DNA from: Ruminococcus sp. AF41-9 | GTDB lineage: Bacteria > Bacillota > Clostridia > Lachnospirales > Lachnospiraceae | Assembly: GCF_003477525.1 (NCBI RefSeq) | Contig: NZ_QUDO01000051.1 | Span: forward strand, 1 to 29,960 | Length of the DNA stretch: 29,960 nt | Direction: 5' to 3' | Shown: positions 1-7,705 of the stretch, piece after piece | How the letters are laid out: each line of letters begins with the position of its first letter | How positions within the stretch are numbered: the stretch's first letter is position 1 | The notes under the pieces: model-generated | Databases searched by the model: none | What the model saw: the letters and a program-made list of their open reading frames with translations, nothing else | What the model was told of the DNA's origin: nothing | Position numbers and translations under genes: made by a program

Positions 1-82
1 GACAAGGAAGGTATCTGCAGGCGTGCTGACGCACGGCAAAGATATCTGACGCAGGACTTCACGCTCTGATGGGCTGGATTGC

Positions 83-110
83 TTGCATTATTTTCTGGAA
101 TTGCTATAAA
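83..110 (+). promoter_or_regulatory. Candidate promoter of the TlpA-like pseudogene
   Basis: A TTGCAT -35-like hexamer (83-88) and a TATAAA -10 (105-110) are separated by 16 bp, and a TG one base before the -10 makes an extended -10. It implies a leader of about 100 nt before the ATG at 217. Nothing else was recognised in 1-216. Read by eye only. Confidence 0.45.
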
Positions 111-216
111 TCTGAAACTTCAGATTACAAATCACATGCCTCTCTGTGTTATCTTTTACCTCGAACTTAAATAATAAACATTTTCATTTATTTTTCGTAA
201 AGGGAGGCATCGCATT

Positions 217-965
217 ATGAAACATAACATCAGAAATTTTATCGTACTGCTCGCAGCCGGTGCTTTACTTACAGCGACACCGCAGGGCAGTTCCTTTCTC
301 ACAGAACCAACCGGCCAGTTAGTATCTGCCGCTGTCGAAAATCATGTCAGTAAAAAAACAACGGAGAATGCTTCTTCCTCAGACAAAAAAGAAGAATCAG
401 CATCCACTCAGGATAATAAGAAAGAAAAAAATGATAATAAAGATTCCCTCTATGAGAATGTAGAGTCTTTTATCACCAATGACAGCACCGTTACTTCTGT
501 CAGAACTTTCAAGACACAGGATATCAACGGAAATGAATACACCCAGGATATGTTCTCTGACTATGACCTGACCATGGTAAATGTATTTGCCACATGGTGC
601 AGTCCATATGTAAATGAACTTCCGGATCTTCAGAAGCTTTCCGAAGAAACAGAATCTGACAAAGATAAAAAGATCCAGATCGTCGGCATCGTCCTCGACA
701 CAGTCGGAGCAAACGGCGAGACAGACAGTGATGCTCTGGAAAAAGCCAGACACTCCAGTCACAGGTACAGATCACCTATCCTCTTCTGGTTCCGGATTCC
801 GGAAATCTGAACGGACGTTTAAAAGATATCCAGGCAGTCCCGGAGACATTTTTCGTAGATAAAAAAGGTAATATCGTAGGAAATACCTACAGCGGAAGCC
901 ATACTCTTCAGGAATGGCAGGAGATCATTGAGGCAGAACTGACTGCTGTACAGGAAGCAAAATAA
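217..965 (+). pseudogene. TlpA/ResA-like extracytoplasmic thioredoxin, frameshifted and missing one active-site cysteine
   Basis: The reading frame starts at ATG 217 behind a GGGAGG ribosome site (202-207). It encodes an N-terminal signal peptide, a charged low-complexity linker (about residues 45-85, rich in K, E, D, N) and a thioredoxin fold. After about position 750 the frame is lost and the first frame stops at 810. The rest (ITYPLLVPDSG ... PETFFVDKKGNIVG ... SGSHTLQEW) continues in another frame to a stop at 963-965, as expected from loss of one base near 748-753. The active site reads ATWCSPYVNELP, whereas the intact paralogue at 24462-25664 has TTWCSPCVNEIP, so the resolving Cys is a Tyr. 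TlpA/ResA proteins reduce extracytoplasmic disulfides using WCxxC. Two independent defects argue for real decay. Compared with the paralogue it lacks the roughly 150-residue domain before the thioredoxin fold. Confidence 0.8.
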
Positions 966-1011
966 AAACTTCTGAATGTTGTCATAACAACACCTTTCTT
1001 TGGGCAAAATA

Positions 1012-1020
1012 TGGTATAAT
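1012..1020 (+). promoter_or_regulatory. Extended -10 promoter for the cupin gene
   Basis: TGGTATAAT gives a TG one base before a consensus TATAAT (1015-1020), with no good -35, as is usual for extended -10 promoters. The start site would be near 1027, leaving a leader of about 36 nt that contains the AAAGGAG ribosome site. A small inverted repeat (TGTTGT 977-982, ACAACA 987-992) lies just upstream. It could be an operator or a weak terminator for the preceding pseudogene. Confidence 0.6.
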
Positions 1021-1062
1021 CCAGATAATAAAATCAAAAATCACCCAAAGGAGGATTTTCTC

Positions 1063-1404
1063 ATGAGCTTTATCAAAAATATTACCCACGAAGAAGTATT
1101 AAACATCGCATCTCAGGTTTCCATTCAGGAAGGTCAGATCGTCAGCAAGACTCTGGCACAGAATCCATATGTAAGTCTTACTTTGTTTGCCTTCTCCAAA
1201 GGGGAAGAAATCAGCACTCATGATTCAAAGGGAGATGCCATGGTTCTCGTTCTCGAAGGTACCGGCAAATTTACAGTAGGCGGCAAAGAACATCTCGTTG
1301 CAGCCGGCGAAACACTGGTTATGCCAGCTACGATCCCGCATGCCGTTTATGCACAGGAAGATTTTAAGATGCTGCTGACAGTCGTATTTCCTGTAGAAAA
1401 ATAG
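1063..1404 (+). CDS. Small single-domain cupin protein
   Basis: This is a 113-residue protein. ATG 1063 is chosen because AAAGGAGG lies 8 nt upstream; an in-frame ATG at 1000 would begin inside the promoter. The sequence covers one beta-barrel cupin domain. The motif 1 region runs GEEISTHDSKGDAMVLVLEG and motif 2 runs GETLVMPATIPHAVYA, with a histidine in each that could bind a metal, although motif 1 lacks the usual second histidine and glutamate. There is no signal peptide, so it should be cytosolic. Stand-alone cupins of this size occur in many anaerobes as small-molecule binding or isomerase-like proteins, and no substrate can be assigned. It has its own promoter and precedes nudC by 126 bp, with no clear terminator between, so partial co-transcription is possible. 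Confidence 0.85.
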   Translation: MSFIKNITHEEVLNIASQVSIQEGQIVSKTLAQNPYVSLTLFAFSKGEEISTHDSKGDAMVLVLEGTGKFTVGGKEHLVAAGETLVMPATIPHAVYAQEDFKMLLTVVFPVEK

Positions 1405-1530
1405 AAATATCTGTATATCTCGGATTTGGACATTTTCATGTCAAAATCTCCCGCAGGATAGCAGCTTGCTAAATAATTACAACGATTCAATACCGACTGT
1501 AAGTTGAAACAACTATGAGGAAATGACACC

Positions 1531-2379
1531 ATGATTCAGGATATTGCACCACATATTTATCACAACGAATACAAACCTGTTCCGCCAGATAAAACTTCTG
1601 TTATTCTGGCATACGAACAGGGTAAAATCCTGCTTCCCAGACAGGAACGGGAAGCAGAAATTCATTTTCCGGTTTTTCAGGAACTGGAGGGAAAACTGGA
1701 AAATCTTTATGAACATTACATCTACCTTTTCTCTGTAGATGAACAGCATTTTTATTTAATCCCGGAACTGAATACAGATTTACTTCCGGACTATGAGTTT
1801 CAGGATGTCCGTACCCTTCGTACCGCACAGCCTCAGCACCTGGCATTCGCAGGAATTACCGGTCACCAGCTTTTTCTGTGGTACAGCAAACGCCGCTTCT
1901 GTGGATGCTGCGGCAAACCTATGGTCCACAGCCAGAAAGAACGTATGATGGAATGCCCGTCCTGCGGATGCCATGAATATCCGGTTCTCTGCCCTGCTGT
2001 CATCGTAGGGATTACCAACGGCGATAAGATCATCCTCTCCAAGTACGAAGGCCGCAGATTTAAGCGTTACGCACTGATTGCAGGTTTCGCGGAAATCGGA
2101 GAGACGATCGAAGAAACGGTACATAGAGAAGTCATGGAAGAAGTCGGTCTGAAAGTAAAAAATCTCCGCTATTACAAAAGCCAGCCATGGTCCTTCAGCG
2201 GTTCCCTGCTGTTTGGATTTTTCTGCGATGTAGACGGCGATGACACCCTCACCGTTGACCATGAAGAACTCTCCATGGCACAATGGATAGAACGCGACAA
2301 AATCCCTGACCAGGGAAACAACATCAGTCTGACCAAAGAAATGATGATGCTCTTTCGTGACGGAAAAGAGCCCAAATAG
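1531..2379 (+). CDS. nudC: NudC-type NAD(+)/NADH diphosphatase (Nudix hydrolase)
   Basis: The 282-residue protein has the full NudC layout: an N-terminal Nudix-like domain (about 1-120), a four-cysteine zinc ribbon (FCGCCGKPM ... MECPSCGCHEYP, about 125-150), and a catalytic Nudix domain. The Nudix box GFAEIGETIEETVHREVMEE, followed by VGL, fits GX5EX7REUXEEXGU. Downstream lies SQPWSFSGSLLFGF, the NudC-defining SQPWPFPxS-type motif, with small substitutions. Members hydrolyse NAD(H) to NMN(H) and AMP and can remove NAD caps from RNA 5' ends. Length is close to normal (E. coli NudC is about 257 residues). A GAGG ribosome site lies about 12 nt before ATG 1531. The gene is followed by a strong terminator. 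Confidence 0.93.
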   Translation: MIQDIAPHIYHNEYKPVPPDKTSVILAYEQGKILLPRQEREAEIHFPVFQELEGKLENLYEHYIYLFSVDEQHFYLIPELNTDLLPDYEFQDVRTLRTAQPQHLAFAGITGHQLFLWYSKRRFCGCCGKPMVHSQKERMMECPSCGCHEYPVLCPAVIVGITNGDKIILSKYEGRRFKRYALIAGFAEIGETIEETVHREVMEEVGLKVKNLRYYKSQPWSFSGSLLFGFFCDVDGDDTLTVDHEELSMAQWIERDKIPDQGNNISLTKEMMMLFRDGKEPK

Positions 2380-2426
2380 AAAAAAAGATACATGCACTGC
2401 TGCTTCATTGTGCATGTATCTTTTTT
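2380..2426. terminator. Bidirectional rho-independent terminator
   Basis: A long A/T-flanked stem pairs AAAAAAGATACATGCAC with GTGCATGTATCTTTTTT around a short loop. The A tract on one side and T tract on the other let it work for both nudC (+) and the convergent DnaJ-type gene (-). Confidence 0.9.
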
Positions 2427-2479
2427 GTTACCATATAAAACTTTTTAATAATCTGGTCAAAAATATTCTTTATTTCTCT

Positions 2480-3661
2480 TCACGCCGCACTCCCATTGCC
2501 AAATCCACGGCTTCTGCGGCTGCCATTACATTCCTGTTCAAATTCTTTCAGTTTCCGTTTTGCTTCCGGTGTCAGGTTCGTTGGCACTTCAATCTGTACA
2601 GTTGCATATTCATCACCATGTACAGACGGATGATTCATGGCAACAATACCTTTTCCTCTCAGACGGATTTTCGTTCCGGACTGTGTTCCCGGTTTGATAT
2701 TACAGAGAACATCGCCGTAAATGGTATGAACCTTTGCTTCTCCGCCAAATACTGCTGTTGTAAACGGAATATTGACCGTTGTATAAACATCTCTGCCTTC
2801 CCGTCTGTAGCCCGGTTTATCCTGAACATTTACTTTCAGTAACAAATCTCCGGCTTCTCCACCGCCGGTTCCCGGATATCCTTTTCCTTTCAGACGGATG
2901 CTTTTTCCAGACTCAATGCCCGCCGGAATATTTACTTCATAGTTCTGGACACTGCCGTTGCTGCTTTGCAGGCGGATCACCTTCTTACCGCCGAAAGCCG
3001 CCTCGTCAAAGCTGACGTCCACTTCCGCATGCAGGTCTTCGCCCTTACTGCTGTAAGAACCGCCAAATCCCTGACTGTGGAAACCGCTTCCACCAGTTCC
3101 GAAGCCACTGCCAAAACCGCCAAAACCATCACTGCCAAATCCGCCGCTTCCGTTTCCAAAACCTCCGAAGCCACTGCTGTGGAATTCTCCGGCTCCATTT
3201 CCATAACTGCTGCCTCCAGCATTACCGGATGACCGGCTCTTACGGAAACCACCGCCAAAAATATTCTTCAGAATATCATCCATATCTTCACCGTTTTCAA
3301 AATGATATTCATGATAACCGTTGCCATCACTGTACGAACCATGGAAACTACCGCCAAACGGATTTCCCTGTCCGCCGCCGAATCCACTGCCGAACGGGCT
3401 TCCCTGTCCGCCGCCATAGTTACCTGCACCTTCCTCAAAAGCAGCATGGCCAAACTGATCATACAGCTTACGTTTCTTTTCATCACTCAGCACATCATAA
3501 GCTTCATTTACTTCTTTAAACCGTTCTGCGGCTGTGGCATTTCCCTCATTGCTGTCCGGATGATATTTTTTGGCCAGTTTTCTGTATGCTTTTTTTATTG
3601 TCGCTGCATCTGCGTTTCTGCTCACGCCCAGAACTTCATAATAGTCTCTTTTCAATATCAT
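2480..3661 (-). CDS. DnaJ/CbpA-type J-domain co-chaperone without zinc finger
   Basis: The roughly 393-residue protein has an N-terminal J domain ([10 protein letters not shown] ... HPD at about 34-36). A very long Gly/Phe/Ser-rich region follows (about 77-210), then the two beta-sandwich substrate-binding domains of DnaJ ([41 protein letters not shown]). The four CXXCXGXG zinc-finger repeats of type I DnaJ are absent, so it is a type II protein. It stimulates Hsp70 (DnaK) ATPase through HPD and delivers clients. The start is ambiguous: GAAGGAAGGTGATG contains the ribosome site and GTG 3664, ATG 3661 and, 6 nt on, TTG 3655 are all in frame. TTG has the best spacing (about 8 nt from GGAAGG) and would give the usual short (M)[10 protein letters not shown] start. 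It sits 175 bp downstream of the Hsp20 pair on the same strand; no CIRCE site was seen in front of it. Confidence 0.92.
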   Translation of the reverse strand: MILKRDYYEVLGVSRNADAATIKKAYRKLAKKYHPDSNEGNATAAERFKEVNEAYDVLSDEKKRKLYDQFGHAAFEEGAGNYGGGQGSPFGSGFGGGQGNPFGGSFHGSYSDGNGYHEYHFENGEDMDDILKNIFGGGFRKSRSSGNAGGSSYGNGAGEFHSSGFGGFGNGSGGFGSDGFGGFGSGFGTGGSGFHSQGFGGSYSSKGEDLHAEVDVSFDEAAFGGKKVIRLQSSNGSVQNYEVNIPAGIESGKSIRLKGKGYPGTGGGEAGDLLLKVNVQDKPGYRREGRDVYTTVNIPFTTAVFGGEAKVHTIYGDVLCNIKPGTQSGTKIRLRGKGIVAMNHPSVHGDEYATVQIEVPTNLTPEAKRKLKEFEQECNGSRRSRGFGNGSAA

Positions 3662-3780
3662 CACCTTCCTTCAAATATAAATCCATTCTTATCCAACTGC
3701 TTAAAATCAGATCTCATTTTCTTATTCTCAAAAAACTCATAGCATCTTAAGACATCTGAAGCATTCCTAAAGTTTCCCTG

Positions 3781-3820
3781 ATACAAACAACGGGAAGCCA
3801 AAAGATTTGACCTCCCGTTG
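3781..3820 (-). terminator. Terminator after the proximal hsp20 gene
   Basis: On the minus strand CAACGGGAGGTCAAA pairs with TTTGGCTTCCCGTTG (15 bp including two G-T pairs) around a 3-nt loop, followed by TTTGTAT. It separates the hsp20 genes from the DnaJ-type gene. Confidence 0.75.
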
Positions 3821-3836
3821 CTGTAACTTACATCTA

Positions 3837-4304
3837 TTATCCTTCAATGGAGATGCTGTGCTTCTGTTCCACTGCTGGTTTTGCTTCTTTTTTCGGAACG
3901 AATAATGTCAGAATACCATGTTTGAATTCTGCTTTGATGTCGTCCTGATGTACCTCTTTGCCTACATAGAAGCTACGGCTGCAGGCACCTGCATAACGTT
4001 CTCTGCGGATATAACGTCCTGTCTCTTTCTCCTGTTCGTCCTTGTCCAGACCTTTCTCTGCACTGATGGTCAGATAACCATTTTCCAGTGCTGCATGAAT
4101 CTCATCTTTCTTAAATCCAGGAAGGTCAACGATCAGTTCATATCCGTTGCTCATTTCCTTAATATCAGTTTTCATAACATGGTTTGCTTTATGTCCATAC
4201 AGTTTCTTTTCTGCATCCTTCATTGCTCTGTCATCATAATAAAATGGAAAATCTCCAAAAAAGTCATCAAATAAATTTTCTCCAAAAATACTAGGCATTA
4301 ACAT
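3837..4304 (-). CDS. Small heat-shock protein, Hsp20/alpha-crystallin family (proximal copy)
   Basis: The 155-residue protein has a short N-terminal arm (MLMPSIFGENLFDDFF) and an alpha-crystallin domain (about 42-140) with NGYELIVDLPGFKKDEI, ENGYLTISAEK and the diagnostic FKHGILTLFVPKKE near the end. A C-terminal I-x-I/V anchor is present (HSISIEG). Hsp20 proteins are ATP-independent holdases that form oligomers and bind unfolding proteins for later DnaK/ClpB refolding. AAAGGAG lies about 9 nt before ATG 4304. It is the downstream member of a tandem duplicate with 4400-4864. The 95-bp spacer shows a hairpin (AAATCTG/CAGATTT) but no second CIRCE, so it is probably expressed from the upstream CIRCE-controlled promoter, possibly with added local control. 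Confidence 0.95.
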   Translation of the reverse strand: MLMPSIFGENLFDDFFGDFPFYYDDRAMKDAEKKLYGHKANHVMKTDIKEMSNGYELIVDLPGFKKDEIHAALENGYLTISAEKGLDKDEQEKETGRYIRRERYAGACSRSFYVGKEVHQDDIKAEFKHGILTLFVPKKEAKPAVEQKHSISIEG

Positions 4305-4399
4305 AAGTCATTTCTCCTTTTCTAATATATTATATATGTCAAATCTGTTTGCCAGATTTACTTTTCAAATCTGTTTTTAATGGTTTCTTCAACCTGCGA

Positions 4400-4864
4400 T
4401 CAGCCTTCAATGGCAATTGTCTTCTTCTGCTCTACTGCCGGTTTTGCTTCTTTTTTCGGTACAAATAATGTCAGGATACCATGTTTGAATTCTGCTTTGA
4501 TATCCTCCTTTTCAACTTCTTTGCCTACATAGAAGCTACGACTGCAGGCACCTGCGTAACGTTCTTTACGGATATAACGTCCGGTTTCTTTCTCCTGTTC
4601 GTCTTTGTCCAGACCTTTCTCTGCACTAATGGTCAGATAACCATTCTCCAGATCAGCCTTAACTTCATCTTTTGTAAATCCCGGAAGATCTACAACCAGT
4701 TCATAGCCTTTATCTGTTTCCTTAATATCTGTTTTCATTACGTGGCTGGCTCTGCGTCCGTAGAGTTTCTTCTCTGCATCTTTCATATCTTTATCATAAT
4801 AGAATGGAAAATCTCCAAAAAAGTCATCAAATAAATTTTCTCCAAAAATACTAGGCATCAACAT
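4400..4864 (-). CDS. Small heat-shock protein, Hsp20/alpha-crystallin family (distal copy, CIRCE-controlled)
   Basis: The 154-residue protein is about 80% identical to its tandem neighbour. The first 24 residues are identical, as are long runs in the core (NGYLTISAEKGLDKDEQEKE) and the tail (FKHGILTLFVPKKEAKPAVE). It carries the same alpha-crystallin domain and C-terminal IAIEG anchor. Differences cluster in the DLPGF loop region and at position VEKED/VHQDD. The start at ATG 4864 follows AAGGAGAG at about 9 nt. The gene is first in the unit, behind a consensus promoter overlapped by CIRCE, so it should be repressed by HrcA and induced by heat. The leader of about 147 nt is unusually long. Confidence 0.95.
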   Translation of the reverse strand: MLMPSIFGENLFDDFFGDFPFYYDKDMKDAEKKLYGRRASHVMKTDIKETDKGYELVVDLPGFTKDEVKADLENGYLTISAEKGLDKDEQEKETGRYIRKERYAGACSRSFYVGKEVEKEDIKAEFKHGILTLFVPKKEAKPAVEQKKTIAIEG

Positions 4865-4888
4865 AAGTCATCTCTCCTTTTCTATACC

Positions 4889-4909
4889 GTCCATCTGTAT
4901 GTGATGGAC
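4889..4909 (-). other. Leader hairpin just upstream of the hsp20 ribosome site
   Basis: In the predicted mRNA leader, GTCCATC and GATGGAC form a perfect 7-bp stem with a 7-nt loop. It ends about 10 nt before the AAGGAG of the distal hsp20 gene. Leaders of small heat-shock genes often hold RNA thermometers (ROSE, fourU), but here the ribosome site itself is not obviously paired, so this is only a candidate. Confidence 0.35.
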
Positions 4910-5017
4910 TCTCAGTTATGCATCTTTACCTTGTTTCTTTGGAACTTAGGTTATTCGGAATCTCATGGAACTTATTTCTTTGTTCTCTTTTTGTTCCCCT
5001 TCCTTTGTTCTAGTTGT

Positions 5018-5046
5018 AATATAACACTTATTATTAGCACTGTCAA
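5018..5046 (-). promoter_or_regulatory. Consensus promoter of the hsp20 unit
   Basis: On the minus strand a perfect TTGACA (5046-5041) is followed after exactly 17 bp by TATATT (5023-5018). The predicted start is near 5011. The -35 lies inside the CIRCE operator, which is a natural arrangement for repression. Confidence 0.85.
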
Positions 5047-5060
5047 GAGGTGAGTGCTAA
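5034..5060. promoter_or_regulatory. CIRCE operator (HrcA-binding site)
   Basis: TTAGCACTG (5034-5042) and GAGTGCTAA (5052-5060) flank a 9-bp spacer, matching CIRCE (TTAGCACTC-N9-GAGTGCTAA) with one mismatch in 18. HrcA binds CIRCE and represses heat-shock genes. It overlaps the -35 of the hsp20 promoter. CIRCE usually precedes groE and dnaK operons, so use on hsp20 is less typical. The rest of the gene-free stretch 4865-5211 holds the long leader, a direct repeat TGGAACTTA (4940-4948, 4966-4974) and the stem-loop listed next. Confidence 0.93.
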
Positions 5061-5152
5061 TTATTTTGTGAAGAATTTGTGAACCTTGCGAATTTGTGAA
5101 ATCTTCATTGTACACTTTTCCAATTTGTGTTACACTCCCATTCCAAGCTAAT

Positions 5153-5187
5153 ACAACGCCCCATGGAGGATCAGTCCACGGGGCATT
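5153..5187 (-). terminator. Stem-loop, probable terminator of the ATPase gene
   Basis: AATGCCCCGTGGA and TCCATGGGGCGTT pair over about 13 bp (with G-T pairs) around a 6-nt loop, 25 bp after the ATPase stop. The following bases (GTATTAG) are a poor T tract, so termination efficiency is uncertain. Confidence 0.55.
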
Positions 5188-5211
5188 CTGAAATGTTTGA
5201 TGTTAACGCTA

Positions 5212-6543
5212 TCATTTTCCCTTGAGATATCGTTTTAATAAGAACGTACAGAAATATGGAAATGTATAAATCCCGTCTTCTATTCCAATATTACTGTCTG
5301 CAAGTTTTATTCCCCAGTGAATATCTCTATAAGAATCACCGGATATCAATTGCCTCAATGACTTAGACCGGTTCCTGTTCGCCTTCACTTCTACCGGAAC
5401 CAGCTCATCCTTTGTTCTTACAAAAAAATCTTCTTCCAAGGTAGCATTTTCTTTTTTATAGTAATATAGTCCAAGCCCCTGTTTCACAAACGCCTCTGCT
5501 ACAAAATTTTCATATAAAGCACCTTTGTATACTCCAAGATTTTTATTCGCCCGAAGATCTTCTTGTGCTTCCTCATCTAATGAAGCAATCAACAATCCTG
5601 TATCCGGATAATAGATTTTGAATTTTGAGTCATCATAGTTTCCCTTTAATGGAAGCTCCGGATACTGTAGACAATAACATACAGAAATCACACCTGCATC
5701 TTCGAGCCAGGTTATACATCCCATATATTCTCGACTTCTGGCTTTTTTGTCTATTTTACTTAATTGAAATTTTTTATTTTCTTTTGCAAGCTGTACAGGT
5801 ACATTCCGATAGACACTTACAATTTTAGTCTGATCCAGACCTTCAGCGTATTTTCTGATATCCTCTTCATAATCCATCTGGATCTGTCTCTGGATTTCCA
5901 GAGTATCTGTAAAAAGATTCTTTTCAATATATACTTTTACTACTGCAGGCATACCGCCAAGTACACAATATTCCAAAAACAATTTTTTATAGACTGATAA
6001 TTCGGTTTCTGAAAATGGAGTTCCTGTCTGCATATGTTTCAGGATATCTTCAATGTGCTTCTCTGAGTATCCTTTTGCCCACAGAAATTCTTCAAAATCC
6101 ATCGAAAACATTTCATAATCTGTTTTATATCCCACACTGTTACTATGAATTTTTCTGTAATTGATTCCAAGCAAAGAACCACTGCATATGACATCAAATC
6201 TTCCATCTATCCTGAATGACTTCAGAGTAGTTGCAATATCCGGAAACTCCTGTAATTCATCAAAAATAATCACAGTGTCACCTGCTATAAATTTTTTTGA
6301 TGTATCTATCATAGAAATATTTTTTATAATATCTTCAACAGCATATCCGTCACTTAATATTGTTTTATATTTAGGTTCCAGAACAAAATTAATACTCACA
6401 ATATTACTGTAATTTTGTTCTGCAAAATGATTAATAGATTCCGTTTTTCCAATCTGCCTTGCACCTTTTATAATTAACGGAAGTCTTTCTTCATTTTTTT
6501 TCCACTCTAACAGATACTCATCTATCTTTCTTTTTAAATACAT
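5212..6543 (-). CDS. AAA-family ATPase with DUF4143-type C-terminal region
   Basis: The 443-residue protein starts at ATG 6543 behind AAAGGGGG; a longer frame from 6573 would put the ribosome site inside the gene. It has a Walker A motif GARQIGKT (27-34), Walker B TVIIFDELQEFP (about 90-101) and a sensor-like ICSGSLLG. The C-terminal half is DUF4143-like, ending in LEEDFFVRTKDELVPVEVKA, where E/D...EVK resembles a PD-(D/E)xK nuclease fold. This family (AAA_14 plus DUF4143) is widespread in gut anaerobes and archaea, often in many copies per genome, and its function is not established; defence or DNA transactions have been suggested. It is a single-gene unit flanked by its own repeats and stem-loops, which fits a mobile or accessory gene. 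Confidence 0.88.
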   Translation of the reverse strand: MYLKRKIDEYLLEWKKNEERLPLIIKGARQIGKTESINHFAEQNYSNIVSINFVLEPKYKTILSDGYAVEDIIKNISMIDTSKKFIAGDTVIIFDELQEFPDIATTLKSFRIDGRFDVICSGSLLGINYRKIHSNSVGYKTDYEMFSMDFEEFLWAKGYSEKHIEDILKHMQTGTPFSETELSVYKKLFLEYCVLGGMPAVVKVYIEKNLFTDTLEIQRQIQMDYEEDIRKYAEGLDQTKIVSVYRNVPVQLAKENKKFQLSKIDKKARSREYMGCITWLEDAGVISVCYCLQYPELPLKGNYDDSKFKIYYPDTGLLIASLDEEAQEDLRANKNLGVYKGALYENFVAEAFVKQGLGLYYYKKENATLEEDFFVRTKDELVPVEVKANRNRSKSLRQLISGDSYRDIHWGIKLADSNIGIEDGIYTFPYFCTFLLKRYLKGK

Positions 6544-6570
6544 AGAACCGCCCCCTTTCTTCAAAGCTAT

Positions 6571-6644
6571 CACGTTTTATGAGGATTTGTCAATTTATTT
6601 TTCACGTTTTATGAGCCTTTATTCATAATATTTTCACGTTTTTA
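6571..6644. repeat. Three direct repeats spaced exactly 32 bp, upstream of the ATPase gene
   Basis: CACGTTTTATGAG occurs at 6571-6583 and 6603-6615, and a third, partly matching copy (CACGTTTTTA) starts at 6635, so starts are 32 bp apart each time (about three helical turns). A minus-strand TTGACA (6593-6588) lies between copies one and two, and copy one falls in the spacer before a weak ATAGCT -10. This looks like a regulator binding array for the ATPase promoter. Confidence 0.6.
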
Positions 6645-6696
6645 ACTCAATTTCTCATCTTCTCACTACATCATAGACATTCCATCTCCACATATA

Positions 6697-6733
6697 GAAA
6701 AATGTCCCAGGTTAGCTACCAAGGACATTTTTC
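6697..6733. terminator. Stem-loop terminator downstream of the hydrolase gene
   Basis: GAAAAATGTCC and GGACATTTTTC form a perfect 11-bp stem with a 15-nt loop. The arms carry A and T tracts, so it can act in either direction, ending the ABC/hydrolase operon from the right. The gap 6645-6696 and 6734-6833 shows nothing else recognisable. Confidence 0.65.
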
Positions 6734-6833
6734 GTGTTTTTATACTTGCAATATACAATTTTTTAGTCATACCGTTAGAGTTCACTTGAAACAATACTAT
6801 TAACTCACCTCACGTAATAGCTTCAAATTCTCT

Positions 6834-7649
6834 TTATTTATCCTCTGAATGCAATGCTGCAAAATCTCCATTATAAAGTCGACTGTCTTTATACTTATAA
6901 AACGGTGCATGGAAAAAATGAACCTTTTCAACTTTTGCCTGTAATTCACCAGATAAAATCATTTCCCCACATGTCAGTGTTTCTTCTGCTTTTTCAATTG
7001 GAATCAGACAATGCCCACCGCCACAGATGTCAAATGAATCTTTTCTTGCAAAAATTCTTTTTCCAGCCTCATACCATTTCTTCAGTAAAGCCTCTCGATC
7101 CTTGGCCGGAGCACAGATCAGTTCCAAATCATTTACACTGTCACCGGAAAATAAAATTCTATCCGCTTCATCCAGAATACATACAGATCCAGCCGTATGT
7201 CCTGTCATCTCATATATAACCAGCTTTTTATCTCCAAGGTCAAAAATGTCCCCTTCTTTCATAAAACGAAACTCTGGTTTCTTATCATTTTTTAGTTCTT
7301 CCGCAATACTCAAGCTTCCAGGTGCAACAGCACCGGCACTTTCCATATTCTTTAAATATCTTTCTCGATCTTCTACCTTTATATTCAGCGCAGCCTGATA
7401 ATCTCTTTCATTAATATAAGCCTCTATAAACTGACCACATCCGCCAGCATGGTCTACATGTCCATGAGTAATCAGCACAACATAGGGATTGTCTACCAAA
7501 GACTCTACCAGCCCCTTAAAATCACCGATTCCAGTTCCTGCATCAATTACTGCAGACATTTTACTACCCTTTACTACATACATGGCATTCAATCCACTCT
7601 CATCAACATGCCAAACACCTTTTTTTATTTCATTTACAGTCCAACACAT
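6834..7649 (-). CDS. Metallo-beta-lactamase-fold hydrolase in a sugar ABC operon
   Basis: The 271-residue protein has the MBL-fold metal motif THGHVDHAGG (61-70, HxHxDH). Later metal ligands are TGHTAGSVC (about 147-155) and SGDSVND (about 167-173), and a C-terminal histidine lies in GGGHCLIPI. These form a di-metal hydrolase site. There is no signal peptide. AAAGGAGA lies 8 nt before ATG 7649. It is the last gene of the ABC operon, 56 bp after the inner permease, and is followed by a terminator. The family includes thioesterases, lactonases and phosphodiesterases, and the substrate cannot be told. Its place suggests it processes something linked to the imported compound, such as a lactone, ester or phosphoester. 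Confidence 0.88.
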   Translation of the reverse strand: MCWTVNEIKKGVWHVDESGLNAMYVVKGSKMSAVIDAGTGIGDFKGLVESLVDNPYVVLITHGHVDHAGGCGQFIEAYINERDYQAALNIKVEDRERYLKNMESAGAVAPGSLSIAEELKNDKKPEFRFMKEGDIFDLGDKKLVIYEMTGHTAGSVCILDEADRILFSGDSVNDLELICAPAKDREALLKKWYEAGKRIFARKDSFDICGGGHCLIPIEKAEETLTCGEMILSGELQAKVEKVHFFHAPFYKYKDSRLYNGDFAALHSEDK

Positions 7650-7705
7650 ATTTTCTATCTCCTTTTTCCGTATTAACCGTCACTATTCATCACAGCCAGT
7701 AAAAC

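Noticed and set aside
1..69. Open frame from the left edge ending at 67-69 (DKEGICRRADARQRYLTQDF plus TL)
   Set aside because: It has only 22 codons, a second frame is also open for part of it, and no motif is recognisable. It could be the 3' end of a gene to the left but cannot be supported.
2480..3660. Long plus-strand and other-frame readings through the Gly/Phe-rich part of the J-domain gene
   Set aside because: They are shadows of the GC-rich repeat-like coding sequence; no ribosome site or domain, while the minus-strand product is a clear J-domain protein.
6571..6644. CRISPR array
   Set aside because: The 32-bp period looks suggestive, but repeats are only about 13 bp, the third is degenerate, spacers of 19 bp are too short, and no cas gene is present.
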